64,000 nt of DNA from Flavobacterium limicola (GCF_003634755.1 NZ_RBXA01000001.1:1240001-1304000), one strand, 5' to 3'. Counted from the stretch's first letter, positions 25,725 to 34,567 are shown. Numbers and translations: made by a program. The notes: generated by a model not told the origin, from the sequence alone.

Positions 25725-26969
25725 CTATTCATATCGCAGTGCCTCGATTGGATCAAGCGTAGCCGCTTTTATGGCGGGATACAAGCCGGAAACGATTGCA
25801 ACAATAAAACTGGTTATGAATGCAGCCATAATTGCTCCCCAAGGAATTACAAAAACAAAGTCTACCGCAGTTGCAATACCAAAACCAATTAAGATACCAA
25901 AAATAACACCCACTAATCCGCCTAGTTGACCGATAAGTAAAGTTTCTATAAAAAACTGAAAGGCTATAGTTGTTTTTTTGGCTCCCAAGGCTTTTCGAAC
26001 CCCTATTTCCCTGGTGCGTTCCGTAACTGAAACGATCATAATATTCATCAAAGCGATGGAGGACCCTAGCACGGTAATTATCCCAATAAGCCAAGAGGCA
26101 AATCCAAGATATTGTGTAATGCCTAAAATTCTGTTGATGAGGTCATCGCTTCTGACTACTCCAAAATTATTGTCTTTAATCGGGCTTAACTTGCGAACTC
26201 TACGCATGGTACTCGTAGCATTATCAATGGCTTGTTCTAATAATTCTTTCTTAGAAACCATGATGCTCATCGTGTAATTTATGTTTGGTGCTGTAAACAG
26301 GGAACGTGCCACTTGAATTGGAATTAAGACTCTCAAATCCTGACTGTTGCCAAAAGTGGAACCTTTTTCCTTTAGTACACCAATAACTTTAAACTTGGCT
26401 CCCCGGATAGAGATTGTTTTGTCAATTGGATTTACGTCTTTCAATAATCCTTTTTCAAAGTCAGATCCGACAACACAAACATAAGAATTGTTATCGATAT
26501 CAAAACTTGTAAAGTTTCGTCCTAAACTAGTTTCTAAACCAGAATTAGTGATAAAATGTTGGTCAACACCTACGACCTTAATTTCAGGATCCGTTTTTGT
26601 AGATTCATATTTTACTTCGGCTGTTGATGTTGCCGTAAACGAAAGCGAGGTTTCGGTAAAAGGATAGTTGTATTTGTTTTGAAAAGCTACAGCTTCAGGA
26701 TAAGAAATGATTGGATTTATGATTTCGCGCTCTTCTCCACCACGGTTTCGCGTGGTATTTTCATATTGATTGATGTTGAATGTATTGGCGCCCATGGAGG
26801 CGAAATCAGATGAAATAGTGTTTTCCAAAGCGGAAACAACGGTAAGAATACCTACTAATGCTGTAATTCCAATAGCAATAATCAACACGGTAAGTACGGT
26901 TCGCAACAATTGCGTTCTAATAGAACCTAATGCGATACGGATATTTTCTTTGAATAATTTTAACATCAT
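25725..26969 (-). CDS. ABC transporter permease, MacB/FtsX type
   Basis: Membrane subunit of an ABC exporter or lipoprotein-type transporter. It begins MMLKLFKENIRIALGSIRTQLLRTVLTVLIIAIGITALVGI, the usual MacB_PCD N terminus with the first helix, a large periplasmic domain (about residues 65-270), and three C-terminal helices with the FtsX motif ERTREIGVRKALGAKK. The open frame continues upstream to 27143 through element E, but that part is non-conserved, so the ATG pair at 26969/26966 is chosen. 414 residues. No ATPase gene is adjacent. Confidence 0.87.
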   Translation of the reverse strand: MMLKLFKENIRIALGSIRTQLLRTVLTVLIIAIGITALVGILTVVSALENTISSDFASMGANTFNINQYENTTRNRGGEEREIINPIISYPEAVAFQNKYNYPFTETSLSFTATSTAEVKYESTKTDPEIKVVGVDQHFITNSGLETSLGRNFTSFDIDNNSYVCVVGSDFEKGLLKDVNPIDKTISIRGAKFKVIGVLKEKGSTFGNSQDLRVLIPIQVARSLFTAPNINYTMSIMVSKKELLEQAIDNATSTMRRVRKLSPIKDNNFGVVRSDDLINRILGITQYLGFASWLIGIITVLGSSIALMNIMIVSVTERTREIGVRKALGAKKTTIAFQFFIETLLIGQLGGLVGVIFGILIGFGIATAVDFVFVIPWGAIMAAFITSFIVAIVSGLYPAIKAATLDPIEALRYE

Positions 26970-27048
26970 GCTAGTTTGACACGAAAATACAATTTTTGTT
27001 ACAAATTTTCTTCGGCTAAAAATTAATTTATTATAATCTCTTTTATTT

Positions 27049-27196
27049 GAAGCTATTTCCAGCTTTCCGTTATAATCCAGCAGCAAAAATAATTTGTTTT
27101 CAATTGCCCAAAAGGAGCTTCCTGCGGTCGCTCTTTCAGGCAAGAAAACAATAGTATTTTTTACTGATGTATTTCCGCTTTAATCTGGGCTAGGCA
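27049..27196 (+). ncRNA. Structured intergenic element, copy E (Flavo-1 RNA candidate)
   Basis: AGC-TATTT-CCAG (27051-27062) can pair with CTGG-GCT (27185-27191), again with a five-base bulge. The conserved ends (GCTATTTCCAGCTTTCCGTT and TTTCCGCTTTAATCTGGGCT) match the other copies. The inner arm is longest here, about 120 bases, and folds less clearly. It lies in the divergent region between the MacB-like gene and hisS. Confidence 0.55.
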
Positions 27197-27322
27197 TCGG
27201 GCAATAAAATGCTGAAATTTGTAAACAGAATAATTTTAAAAATAAGATATTTGCAAAGAATTAGAATTTGGAGTTTTTCAACACTTCTGAAATCTAAAAA
27301 TTTAAAATCCAATACTCATACC

Positions 27323-28699
27323 ATGGCATCAAAACCGAGCATTCCGAAAGGAACTAGAGATTTTTCACCAATTGAGGTGGCAAAACGTCAATATATCATC
27401 CAGATTATAAAAAGTAATTTCGAGAAATTCGGATTCCAACCCATAGAAACACCTTCATTTGAAAACTCCGAAACCCTAATGGGGAAATACGGAGAAGAAG
27501 GCGATCGTTTGATTTTTAAAATATTAAATTCCGGAGATTATTTGGCTAAAGCCAATGAAACGCATCTGGAAAATAAAGACAGTACGAAGCTGACGGCCAG
27601 TATTTCCGAGAAAGCCTTGCGGTATGATTTAACCGTTCCGTTTGCGCGTTATGTGGTGCAACACCAAAATGATATTGAATTTCCATTCAAAAGATACCAA
27701 ATTCAGCCGGTTTGGCGTGCAGACCGTCCACAAAAAGGACGTTTTAGAGAGTTTTTTCAATGTGATGCGGATGTGGTAGGTTCTAAATCCTTGTGGCAAG
27801 AAGTGGAATTAGTACAATTATATGACACTGTTTTTACCGCTTTAGGTTTGGCAGGTGTGACCATCAAAATAAATAACAGAAAAATATTATCCGGAATTGC
27901 TGAAGTGATTGGTGCATCGGATAAATTGATTGATTTTACGGTAGCGTTGGATAAGTTGGACAAAATTGGTGAAGACGGTGTCAAAAAAGAAATGATGGAG
28001 AAAGGAATCTCCGATGAAGCGATTCTGAAAGTACAGCCGTTATTTAATTTTACAGGAACTATTTCGGAGAAAATAAACCAACTTTCGGTTTTGCTTGCTG
28101 ATTCACAGGAAGGAATGAAAGGAGTTGAGGAACTTCGTTTTATTTGTGATAATGTTACTGAATTAGGTTTGTCAACCGCAATTTTAGACTTGGATGTAAC
28201 CTTAGCCAGAGGATTGAATTATTATACAGGTGCCATTTTTGAAGTGGCTCCGCCAAAATCAGTTTCGATGGGGTCCATTGGTGGTGGTGGAAGATACGAT
28301 GATTTGACTGGGATTTTTGGATTGAAAAATATGAGTGGCGTTGGAATTTCTTTTGGATTAGACCGAATCTATCTGGTGGTCGAAGAATTGAATTTATTTC
28401 CGGAAACTGTAACTGCAACTTCAAAAGCATTGTTTATCAATTATGGCGAAGCTGGAGCTTTCTATGCGATGAAAGCAATAAAAGAATTGAGAAATTCAAA
28501 CATAAAAGTAGAGTTGTATCCGGATAATACTAAAGTCGCAAAGCAGTTTCAGCATGCGGACAAACGAGGAATTCCTTTTGCTGTAATTGTAGGAGAACAA
28601 GAAATGGCTTCAAATACGTTTTTACTCAAAAATCTAGTCACTGGCGAACAGCTTTCATTAGATTTTGAAAGTTTAAAGCAAAGCTTGTTAGAGTCTTGA
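27323..28699 (+). CDS. hisS: Histidine-tRNA ligase
   Basis: Charges tRNA-His. Class II synthetase core: motif 1 region around [19 protein letters not shown], motif 2 [25 protein letters not shown], histidine motifs [15 protein letters not shown] and [11 protein letters not shown], motif 3 [11 protein letters not shown], and a C-terminal anticodon-binding domain from about residue 365. The frame is open from 27209, but ATG 27323 ([14 protein letters not shown]) is the standard start. 458 residues. Ends in a strong terminator. Confidence 0.96.
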   Translation: MASKPSIPKGTRDFSPIEVAKRQYIIQIIKSNFEKFGFQPIETPSFENSETLMGKYGEEGDRLIFKILNSGDYLAKANETHLENKDSTKLTASISEKALRYDLTVPFARYVVQHQNDIEFPFKRYQIQPVWRADRPQKGRFREFFQCDADVVGSKSLWQEVELVQLYDTVFTALGLAGVTIKINNRKILSGIAEVIGASDKLIDFTVALDKLDKIGEDGVKKEMMEKGISDEAILKVQPLFNFTGTISEKINQLSVLLADSQEGMKGVEELRFICDNVTELGLSTAILDLDVTLARGLNYYTGAIFEVAPPKSVSMGSIGGGGRYDDLTGIFGLKNMSGVGISFGLDRIYLVVEELNLFPETVTATSKALFINYGEAGAFYAMKAIKELRNSNIKVELYPDNTKVAKQFQHADKRGIPFAVIVGEQEMASNTFLLKNLVTGEQLSLDFESLKQSLLES

Positions 28700-28711
28700 T
28701 TTAAAAACATG

Positions 28712-28745
28712 AAAAAAGCTTCGTTTTAGTAAACGAAGCTTTTTT
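28712..28745 (+). terminator. Intrinsic terminator of hisS
   Basis: A 15-bp perfect stem AAAAAAGCTTCGTTT/AAACGAAGCTTTTTT with loop TAGT, 12 bases after the hisS stop. Confidence 0.92.
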
Positions 28746-28918
28746 AGTATAAAGTAAAGCTGAATTAATAATTATTTAAAATGTCTCTAAAAAACATAAT
28801 AACAAAAATATAGAATTTTAATTGAGATAATCTTAAAAATATATTAAAATTTTGACGATTTTAAAATTGTTAAAAAATGGAATGTATTAGAAAATGAAAA
28901 TCAATAAAAAGGTGACAA

Positions 28919-28951
28919 TTTGACATTTTAAAAGAATTGGCAGTACTTTTG
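28919..28951 (+). promoter_or_regulatory. Promoter of grpE-dnaJ
   Basis: TTTG at 28919-28922 and TACTTTTG at 28944-28951, separated by 21 bases, fit the Bacteroidetes TTG / TAnnTTTG promoter. The grpE ATG is 22 bases downstream. No CIRCE-like repeat is seen. Confidence 0.7.
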
Positions 28952-28973
28952 CAATCCAAAAAAAAGAATAAAA

Positions 28974-29549
28974 ATGAAGTTTAAGAATATTTTTAAAAAT
29001 ACAAGTAATATGACTACTGAAAATACAGAAATCGATCAAGAATTACACGAAGTGACATTAGAAAATAATGCCAATGGAGAGCAAATTGTTGTTGAGGATG
29101 AATTAAGTGTTGAAGAACAATTAACACAAGACTTAGCAAAAGAAAAAGATAAGTATTTACGATTATTTGCTGAATTTGAAAATTATAAAAGAAGAACTTC
29201 TAAAGAACGTATAGAGTTGTTTAAAACGGCTAATCAAGAAGTTTTGCTTGCAATGCTTCCTGTATTAGATGATTTCGACAGAGCTTTGGTTGAAATTAAC
29301 AAATCGGATGACGAATTGTTGGCAAAGGGAGTGGAACTTATTCATGAAAAACTTAAAAGCACTTTAGTTTCTAAAGGATTAGAGCAAGTTGATGTAAAAG
29401 CTGGAGACGCTTTTGATGCTGATTTTGCTGAAGCAATCACTCAGATTCCTGCGCCAAAGATGAAGGGGAAAATTGTTGATGTTCTTGAAAAAGGATACAA
29501 ATTAGGAGACAAGATTATTCGTTTTCCAAAAGTTGTAATAGGGCAGTAA
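28974..29549 (+). CDS. grpE: Nucleotide exchange factor GrpE
   Basis: Releases ADP from DnaK. An acidic, disordered N terminus (1-55, rich in Glu/Thr/Asn) precedes the long dimerising helix (about 57-110, with LRLFAEFENYKRRTSKER) and the C-terminal beta domain (GDAFDADFAEAITQIPAP, VVDVLEKGYKLGDKIIRFPKVVIG type ending). 191 residues. An alternative ATG at 29010 would remove 12 residues; the first fits the promoter spacing. Followed by dnaJ after 78 bases holding three palindromes. Confidence 0.95.
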   Translation: MKFKNIFKNTSNMTTENTEIDQELHEVTLENNANGEQIVVEDELSVEEQLTQDLAKEKDKYLRLFAEFENYKRRTSKERIELFKTANQEVLLAMLPVLDDFDRALVEINKSDDELLAKGVELIHEKLKSTLVSKGLEQVDVKAGDAFDADFAEAITQIPAPKMKGKIVDVLEKGYKLGDKIIRFPKVVIGQ

Positions 29550-29555
29550 TAGATT

Positions 29556-29604
29556 CGCGATTAATCGCGTATTTATATCACGCATGGATGCGCACTGCAG
29601 TGCG
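29556..29604. repeat. Three adjacent short palindromes between grpE and dnaJ
   Basis: CGCGATTAATCGCG (29556-29569), CGCATGGATGCG (29581-29592) and CGCACTGCAGTGCG (29591-29604) are each perfect or near-perfect palindromes of 12-14 bases in a 49-base stretch. They are clearly GC-richer than the flanks. They could form mRNA hairpins that tune dnaJ relative to grpE, or be inserted short palindromic repeats. Confidence 0.7.
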
Positions 29605-29627
29605 TCTCAACAAAAGAAAAAATAAAA

Positions 29628-30743
29628 ATGAAAAAAGATTTTTACGAAATATTAGGCATTTCAAAAAATGCTGATGCTGCTGAAATTAAAAAAGCATATA
29701 GAAAAAATGCTTTACAATATCATCCTGACAAAAATCCTGGAGACAAATCGGCAGAAGATAAATTCAAATTAGCTGCTGAAGCTTACGAAGTATTAAGTGA
29801 TCCTCAGAAAAAGGCCAAATACGATCAATATGGGCATCAAGCTTTTGATGGTTCTGGAGGTTTTGGCGGAGGTGGTCACGGCGGTATGAATATGGATGAC
29901 ATTTTCAGTCAGTTTGGCGATATTTTCGGAGGCGGTTTTGGTGGTTTTGGAGGCGGTGGAGGCGGCGGAGTTCGTCGTGCTAAAGGAAGCAACCTTCGTA
30001 TCAAAGTAAAATTGACATTGGAAGAAATTGCCAATGGCGTTGAGAAAAAAGTAAAAGTAAAACGTAAAGTTCAAGCACCTGGAGTTACCTATAAAACGTG
30101 TTCTACATGTAACGGTCAAGGACAAGTGATGCGCGTTACGAATACCATTTTGGGTAGAATGCAATCAGCTTCTACGTGTCCAACATGTAGTGGTTCTGGT
30201 CAAATTTTAGATAAAAAACCATCAGAAGCAGATTCACAAGGAATGATTCTTGAAGATGAAACGGTTTCTATAAAAATACCTGCGGGTGTTGTTGACGGAA
30301 TGCAATTGAAAGTTTCTAATAAAGGAAACGATGCTCCGGGAAACAGTATTCCAGGAGATTTGATTGTTGCAATTGAAGAATTGGAGCATGAGTTCTTGAA
30401 ACGTGAAGGAGAGAATTTGCACTACGATTTATACATCAGTTTTGCTGAAGCGGTTCTTGGAATTTCTAAAGATATCGAAGCTATAAACGGAAAAGTAAGA
30501 ATCAAACTTGAAGAAGGAATTCAATCCGGTAAAATTCTAAGATTAAAAGGAAAAGGAATTCCAAGTATTAATGGCTACGGAAACGGAGATTTATTGGTAC
30601 ATGTAAATGTTTGGACTCCAAAAACATTGAACAAAGAACAAAAACAGTTTTTTGAAAAAAATCTTACGGACGAGAATTTTATTCCAAATCCTGAAAAATC
30701 AGACAAATCATTTTTTGAAAAAGTGAAAGACATGTTTTCATAA
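29628..30743 (+). CDS. dnaJ: Chaperone DnaJ with a reduced zinc region
   Basis: Co-chaperone that stimulates DnaK ATPase and delivers substrates. J domain 1-70 with HPD at 32-34, a Gly/Phe region 75-120, then the Cys region and the two C-terminal beta domains. Only two CxxCxGxG motifs are present, Cys158/Cys161 (CSTCNGQG) and Cys184/Cys187 (CPTCSGSG), where class-A DnaJ has four. The places of motifs 1 and 4 read APGVTYK and KPSEADSQG. This leaves one zinc centre (centre II) instead of two. 371 residues. Shares the grpE transcript and ends in a terminator. Confidence 0.94.
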   Translation: MKKDFYEILGISKNADAAEIKKAYRKNALQYHPDKNPGDKSAEDKFKLAAEAYEVLSDPQKKAKYDQYGHQAFDGSGGFGGGGHGGMNMDDIFSQFGDIFGGGFGGFGGGGGGGVRRAKGSNLRIKVKLTLEEIANGVEKKVKVKRKVQAPGVTYKTCSTCNGQGQVMRVTNTILGRMQSASTCPTCSGSGQILDKKPSEADSQGMILEDETVSIKIPAGVVDGMQLKVSNKGNDAPGNSIPGDLIVAIEELEHEFLKREGENLHYDLYISFAEAVLGISKDIEAINGKVRIKLEEGIQSGKILRLKGKGIPSINGYGNGDLLVHVNVWTPKTLNKEQKQFFEKNLTDENFIPNPEKSDKSFFEKVKDMFS

Positions 30744-30788
30744 TAAAGAGTAGCGATACAATTTTTCGATGCTTTTTAAAATATATTC

Positions 30789-30820
30789 CCCATCCTTGTT
30801 AAAATAAGGATGGGTTTTTT
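30789..30820 (+). terminator. Intrinsic terminator of grpE-dnaJ
   Basis: Nine-pair stem CCCATCCTT/AAGGATGGG followed by six T, 46 bases after the dnaJ stop. Confidence 0.92.
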
Positions 30821-30882
30821 ATGTAACTATTCTAAGTATTTCGGTACTAATTATTTACTTTTACACCAATTAAAAAATAAGC

Positions 30883-31803
30883 ATGAGTAATATTCTTGAA
30901 GTGAATAAAGTTGTCAAGCAATACGGTGATTATGTGGCGCTTAACGAGGTTTCATTAATGGTTCCAAAAGGAAGTATCTACGGACTTTTAGGTCCAAATG
31001 GAGCCGGAAAAACATCACTTATCCGAATTATAAATCAAATTACATTGCCTGATAGCGGTGAAATTATTTTGGATGGTGAAAAATTGCAACCAAAACACGT
31101 TCAATATATAGGCTATTTACCCGAAGAAAGAGGATTGTATAACACGATGAAAGTGGGAGAACAATGCTTGTATTTGGCTCAAATGAAAGGGCTTTCTAAG
31201 GCTGAAGCCAAAAAACAACTCGAGTATTGGTTCGAAAGATTAGAAATTCAAGGCTGGTGGAACAAGAAAATCCAAGAGCTTTCTAAAGGAATGGCCCAAA
31301 AAATTCAGTTTGTAGTTTGCGTTTTGCATAAACCTAAACTGTTGATTTTTGATGAACCTTTTTCTGGTTTTGATCCGGTAAATGCCAATATTATCAAAGA
31401 TGAAATTCTGGCATTGCGAGAAGAAGGAGCAACCATAATTTTCTCTACACACCGTATGGAAAGCGTAGAAGAATTGTGTGACCATATTGCGCTGATTCAT
31501 AAATCGAATAAACTCATTGAAGGAAAACTGGACGATGTTAAAAGAAAATTTAAAACCAATAGTTTTGAAGTGGGTATTTTATCAGATAATGTAGAAGGAT
31601 TGATGTATGCTATTACACAAAAATTCACTGTTGGTCCGGCTAATTTTAAATCATTGAACAACGAATTAAAACTGGAAATTCAACTAGGGAATGCCACGCC
31701 AAATGAGTTATTGAATATTCTCACACAATGCGGACAAGTAACACATTTTGTAGAAAAGATTCCAAGCGTCAATGATATTTTTATTCAAACAGTAACACAA
31801 TAG
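30883..31803 (+). CDS. ABC transporter ATP-binding protein, NatA-like
   Basis: ATPase of an ABC-2 exporter. Walker A GPNGAGKTS near residue 38, Q-loop region, ABC signature LSKGMAQKIQF, Walker B LLIFDEPFSGFDP and H-loop STHRMESVEE are all present. The C-terminal 80 residues form the extra DUF4162-like domain common in NatA/DrrA subunits. 306 residues. The next gene, 85 bases downstream, is the matching ABC-2 permease. The NatAB type exports Na+ in Bacillus, but the substrate here is open. Confidence 0.93.
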   Translation: MSNILEVNKVVKQYGDYVALNEVSLMVPKGSIYGLLGPNGAGKTSLIRIINQITLPDSGEIILDGEKLQPKHVQYIGYLPEERGLYNTMKVGEQCLYLAQMKGLSKAEAKKQLEYWFERLEIQGWWNKKIQELSKGMAQKIQFVVCVLHKPKLLIFDEPFSGFDPVNANIIKDEILALREEGATIIFSTHRMESVEELCDHIALIHKSNKLIEGKLDDVKRKFKTNSFEVGILSDNVEGLMYAITQKFTVGPANFKSLNNELKLEIQLGNATPNELLNILTQCGQVTHFVEKIPSVNDIFIQTVTQ

Positions 31804-31888
31804 ACTTTCTTAGACTTCTTAGATTTCTAGAAAATCTAAAGGTTTATAATCTAACAGTCTAAAATGTCTAACCATCTAACCATCTAAA
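31804..31888. repeat. Self-complementary phrase tract
   Basis: The spacer between the ABC ATPase and permease is built from repeated phrases: (T)TAGACTTCT and TTAGATTTC on the left, and AAATCTAAAG, AATCTAACAG, GTCTAAAATG on the right, which are their complements. TTAGATTT.CTAG.AAATCTAA is near-palindromic in the centre. CTAACCAT is repeated in tandem near the end. It could fold into an imperfect long hairpin inside the operon. Confidence 0.5.
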
Positions 31889-33205
31889 ATGTCCATAGTA
31901 TCATTAATTATAAAAAGGGAGTTTATAGCCAAGGTGCGCAATAAATCTTTTATTGTTATGACTTTTTTAAGTCCGTTACTGTTTGTAGCAATTGCATCAT
32001 TTGTGGCGTATTTAAGTTCCATGAAAGCGGAGACAAAACGAATTGCTATTCATGACGAATCAGGTATGTTTGTAAGGGAATTTACATCGCAGAACAATAA
32101 AAATGAGGAATACAAATACCTTGATTTGTCTTTGATAGATTTAAAATTCCTCAGAGACAGTATCACAAATGAAAGCTATGAAGGATTGTTATTCATTCCA
32201 AAAGCGAGTAATGACAAGGATTTTGAGAGTAAAATCCAATTTATTTCAAACAGCAGTCCCAGTATTTCATTCATTGAAAATGTTCAGGATATAATTGCAA
32301 GTAAACTGACCAAAAATAATTTAGAAAAAGCACATTTAGATACGCTGGCAATAAAAAATGCCCAATCAAAAGTGAATATCAGCTTGACAAAATCATCTGG
32401 TGAAGAAAGTGTCAAAGGACTTAACGAAATCAAAATCGGGATTGGTGGCGCATTTGGGTATCTTATTATGATGTTTATAATCATTTACGGAAACATGGTG
32501 ATGCGAAGTGTCATTGAAGAAAAAACCAGCCGAATTGTAGAAATCATAATTTCCTCAGTGAAACCATTTCAATTGATGATGGGAAAAATCATAGGAACTT
32601 CATTAGCAGGATTATTGCAATTCCTTATTTGGGCAATAATTGGACTATCATTAATGTTTGCAGCCTCCGTATTTTTTGGAGTGAATGTTGGACCAACAGC
32701 AAGAATTTCACCAGAAATGATGCAAACTGCACAGCAAGAAATGACCGGAACTGCCCAAATGTATATTAAGGAATTATGGAATTTACCCATTGCAAGTATC
32801 TTGATTGGATTTGTGATTTACTTCATTGGTGGCTATTTTCTGTACAGTTCATTTTACGCTGCAATAGGCGCCGCAGTTGATAATCAAACGGATTCTCAGC
32901 AATTTTTGTTGCCTATCATCATGCCGTTAATGTTGAGCGTTTACGTTGGATTTTTTACGGTTATCAATGATCCACATGGCACAGTTGCAGTTGTTTTTTC
33001 AATGATTCCGCTGACTTCTCCTATCGTAATGCTAATGCGAATTCCGTTTGGCGTACCTTTGTGGCAAATCGCAATATCCGTAACATTATTATTTGGAAGC
33101 TTCTTTTTTGTAGTTTGGTTTGCTGCAAAAATATACCGAATAGGAATATTAATGTATGGCAAAAAACCAACGTGGAGCGAAATGTACCGCTGGTTGAAAT
33201 ATTAA
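31889..33205 (+). CDS. ABC-2 type transporter permease, NatB-like
   Basis: Membrane half of the exporter with the preceding ATPase. One helix near the N terminus (about 22-44), a large extracytoplasmic domain (about 50-180) and five or six C-terminal helices. GNMVMRSVIEEKTSRIVEIIISSVKPFQLMMGKIIG is the conserved cytoplasmic coupling loop of NatB/ABC-2 proteins. 438 residues. Starts right after the phrase-repeat tract. Element copy A follows 42 bases after the stop. Confidence 0.92.
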   Translation: MSIVSLIIKREFIAKVRNKSFIVMTFLSPLLFVAIASFVAYLSSMKAETKRIAIHDESGMFVREFTSQNNKNEEYKYLDLSLIDLKFLRDSITNESYEGLLFIPKASNDKDFESKIQFISNSSPSISFIENVQDIIASKLTKNNLEKAHLDTLAIKNAQSKVNISLTKSSGEESVKGLNEIKIGIGGAFGYLIMMFIIIYGNMVMRSVIEEKTSRIVEIIISSVKPFQLMMGKIIGTSLAGLLQFLIWAIIGLSLMFAASVFFGVNVGPTARISPEMMQTAQQEMTGTAQMYIKELWNLPIASILIGFVIYFIGGYFLYSSFYAAIGAAVDNQTDSQQFLLPIIMPLMLSVYVGFFTVINDPHGTVAVVFSMIPLTSPIVMLMRIPFGVPLWQIAISVTLLFGSFFFVVWFAAKIYRIGILMYGKKPTWSEMYRWLKY

Positions 33206-33246
33206 ATAAAGCTCGGTTCAGCTTTGTTAAAACTTAATTAATTTAT

Positions 33247-33330
33247 AGAGCTATTTCCCGCTTTCCGTTGCAATCTTTTTATTTTTAAATAAAAATAAAA
33301 AGGATTTTCACTTTAATCGGGGCTAGGGCA
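33247..33330 (+). ncRNA. Structured intergenic element, copy A (Flavo-1 RNA candidate)
   Basis: AGC (33249-33251), bulge TATTT, CCCG (33257-33260) pair with CGGG-GCT (33318-33324). Inside, CTTTTTATTTTT and AAAAATAAAAAG form a 12-13 pair arm around an AA loop. Shortest and cleanest copy, co-oriented with the ABC permease before it and the sigma-54 activator after it. The same closing helix occurs at four other loci with compensatory changes. Confidence 0.6.
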
Positions 33331-33403
33331 TCAGTTTTCAGAAAACGTTGTCTGTTATTAGAAATAAAAATTTTGTGCCTTCGAGCTAAACAAAAATAAA
33401 AAT

Positions 33404-34567
33404 ATGTCAAAAATACTAATCATAGAGGACGAAGCTGCAATTCGCAGAGTACTTACAAAAATACTCTCTGAAGAAAATGACACGTATCAGGTTGAAGAAG
33501 CCGAAGATGGTGTTGCAGGTCTTGAAAAAATAAAGAATAACGATTACGACTTGGTTTTGTGTGATATCAAAATGCCAAAAATGGATGGTGTTGAGGTATT
33601 AGAAGCAGTCAAAAAAATCAAACCCGAAATTCCTATGGTAATGATTTCTGGTCATGGCGATATGGAAACGGCAATCAATACAATGCGTTTGGGAGCGTTT
33701 GATTATATTTCAAAACCACCCGATTTAAACCGATTATTGAATACGGTTCGCAATGCTTTAGACAAAAAACAACTCGTAGTTGAGAATAAAATTCTGAAGA
33801 AAAAAGTCAGCAAGAATTACGAAATGATTGGCGAAAGCGAAGCTATCAATCACATCAAAGTGATGATTGAGAAAGTAGCTCAAACTGAAGCCAGAGTGTT
33901 AATCACGGGACCTAACGGAACCGGTAAAGAATTGGTTGCTCATCAATTACACGAGAAAAGCGAACGCGCTAATTTCCCTTTAATTGAAGTAAACTGTGCT
34001 GCGATTCCATCTGAATTGATAGAAAGTGAATTATTCGGTCACGTAAAAGGAGCGTTTACTTCGGCTGTAAAAGATCGCGCAGGAAAATTTGAAGCTGCGG
34101 ATAAAGGAACTATTTTTTTAGATGAAATTGGTGATATGAGTCTTTCGGCGCAAGCCAAAGTATTGCGTGCTTTACAGGAAAGTATGATCACCAGAGTGGG
34201 AGCGGACAAAGACATCAAAGTCGATGTTCGTGTGGTTGCAGCTACCAATAAAGATTTGAAAGTCGAAATTGCCGAAGGGCGTTTCCGGGAAGATTTGTAC
34301 CATCGTTTGGCAGTGATTTTGATAAAAGTTCCGGCTTTGAATGAAAGACGAGATGATATCCCAATGTTGATTTCACATTTTGCAGACAAGATTGCTTCGG
34401 AGCAAGGGAATGCAGTCAAAAAATTCTCTTCAGCAGCGATTAATTTGTTGAAAGAATACGATTGGACGGGAAACATCCGTGAATTACGAAATGTAGTGGA
34501 ACGTTTGATAATCCTTGGCGGAAGCGAAATTTCCGAAAATGATGTGAAGTTATTTGCGTCGAAATAA
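33404..34567 (+). CDS. Sigma-54-dependent response regulator without DNA-binding domain
   Basis: NtrC-family activator of RpoN promoters. Receiver domain 1-120 with phospho-acceptor Asp54 (LCDIKMP) and Lys104; AAA+ domain about 140-375 with Walker A GPNGTGKE (169-176), the sigma-54-contact loop GAFTSA (216-221) and Walker B FLDEIG (238-243). The protein ends at residue 387 right after VVERLIILGGSEISENDVKLF, where a Fis-type HTH would normally follow. The stop is genuine and no HTH is encoded downstream. It may act from solution, as reported for some other sigma-54 activators. No kinase is adjacent. Confidence 0.93.
   Translation: MSKILIIEDEAAIRRVLTKILSEENDTYQVEEAEDGVAGLEKIKNNDYDLVLCDIKMPKMDGVEVLEAVKKIKPEIPMVMISGHGDMETAINTMRLGAFDYISKPPDLNRLLNTVRNALDKKQLVVENKILKKKVSKNYEMIGESEAINHIKVMIEKVAQTEARVLITGPNGTGKELVAHQLHEKSERANFPLIEVNCAAIPSELIESELFGHVKGAFTSAVKDRAGKFEAADKGTIFLDEIGDMSLSAQAKVLRALQESMITRVGADKDIKVDVRVVAATNKDLKVEIAEGRFREDLYHRLAVILIKVPALNERRDDIPMLISHFADKIASEQGNAVKKFSSAAINLLKEYDWTGNIRELRNVVERLIILGGSEISENDVKLFASK

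Noticed and set aside
26970-27143. 58-codon upstream extension of the MacB-like permease frame
   Set aside because: It runs through structured element E and has no conserved content; the ATG pair at 26966-26969 gives the normal permease N terminus.
27209-27322. 38-codon upstream extension of hisS
   Set aside because: The extension is non-conserved, basic intergenic sequence; the standard HisS N terminus begins at 27323.
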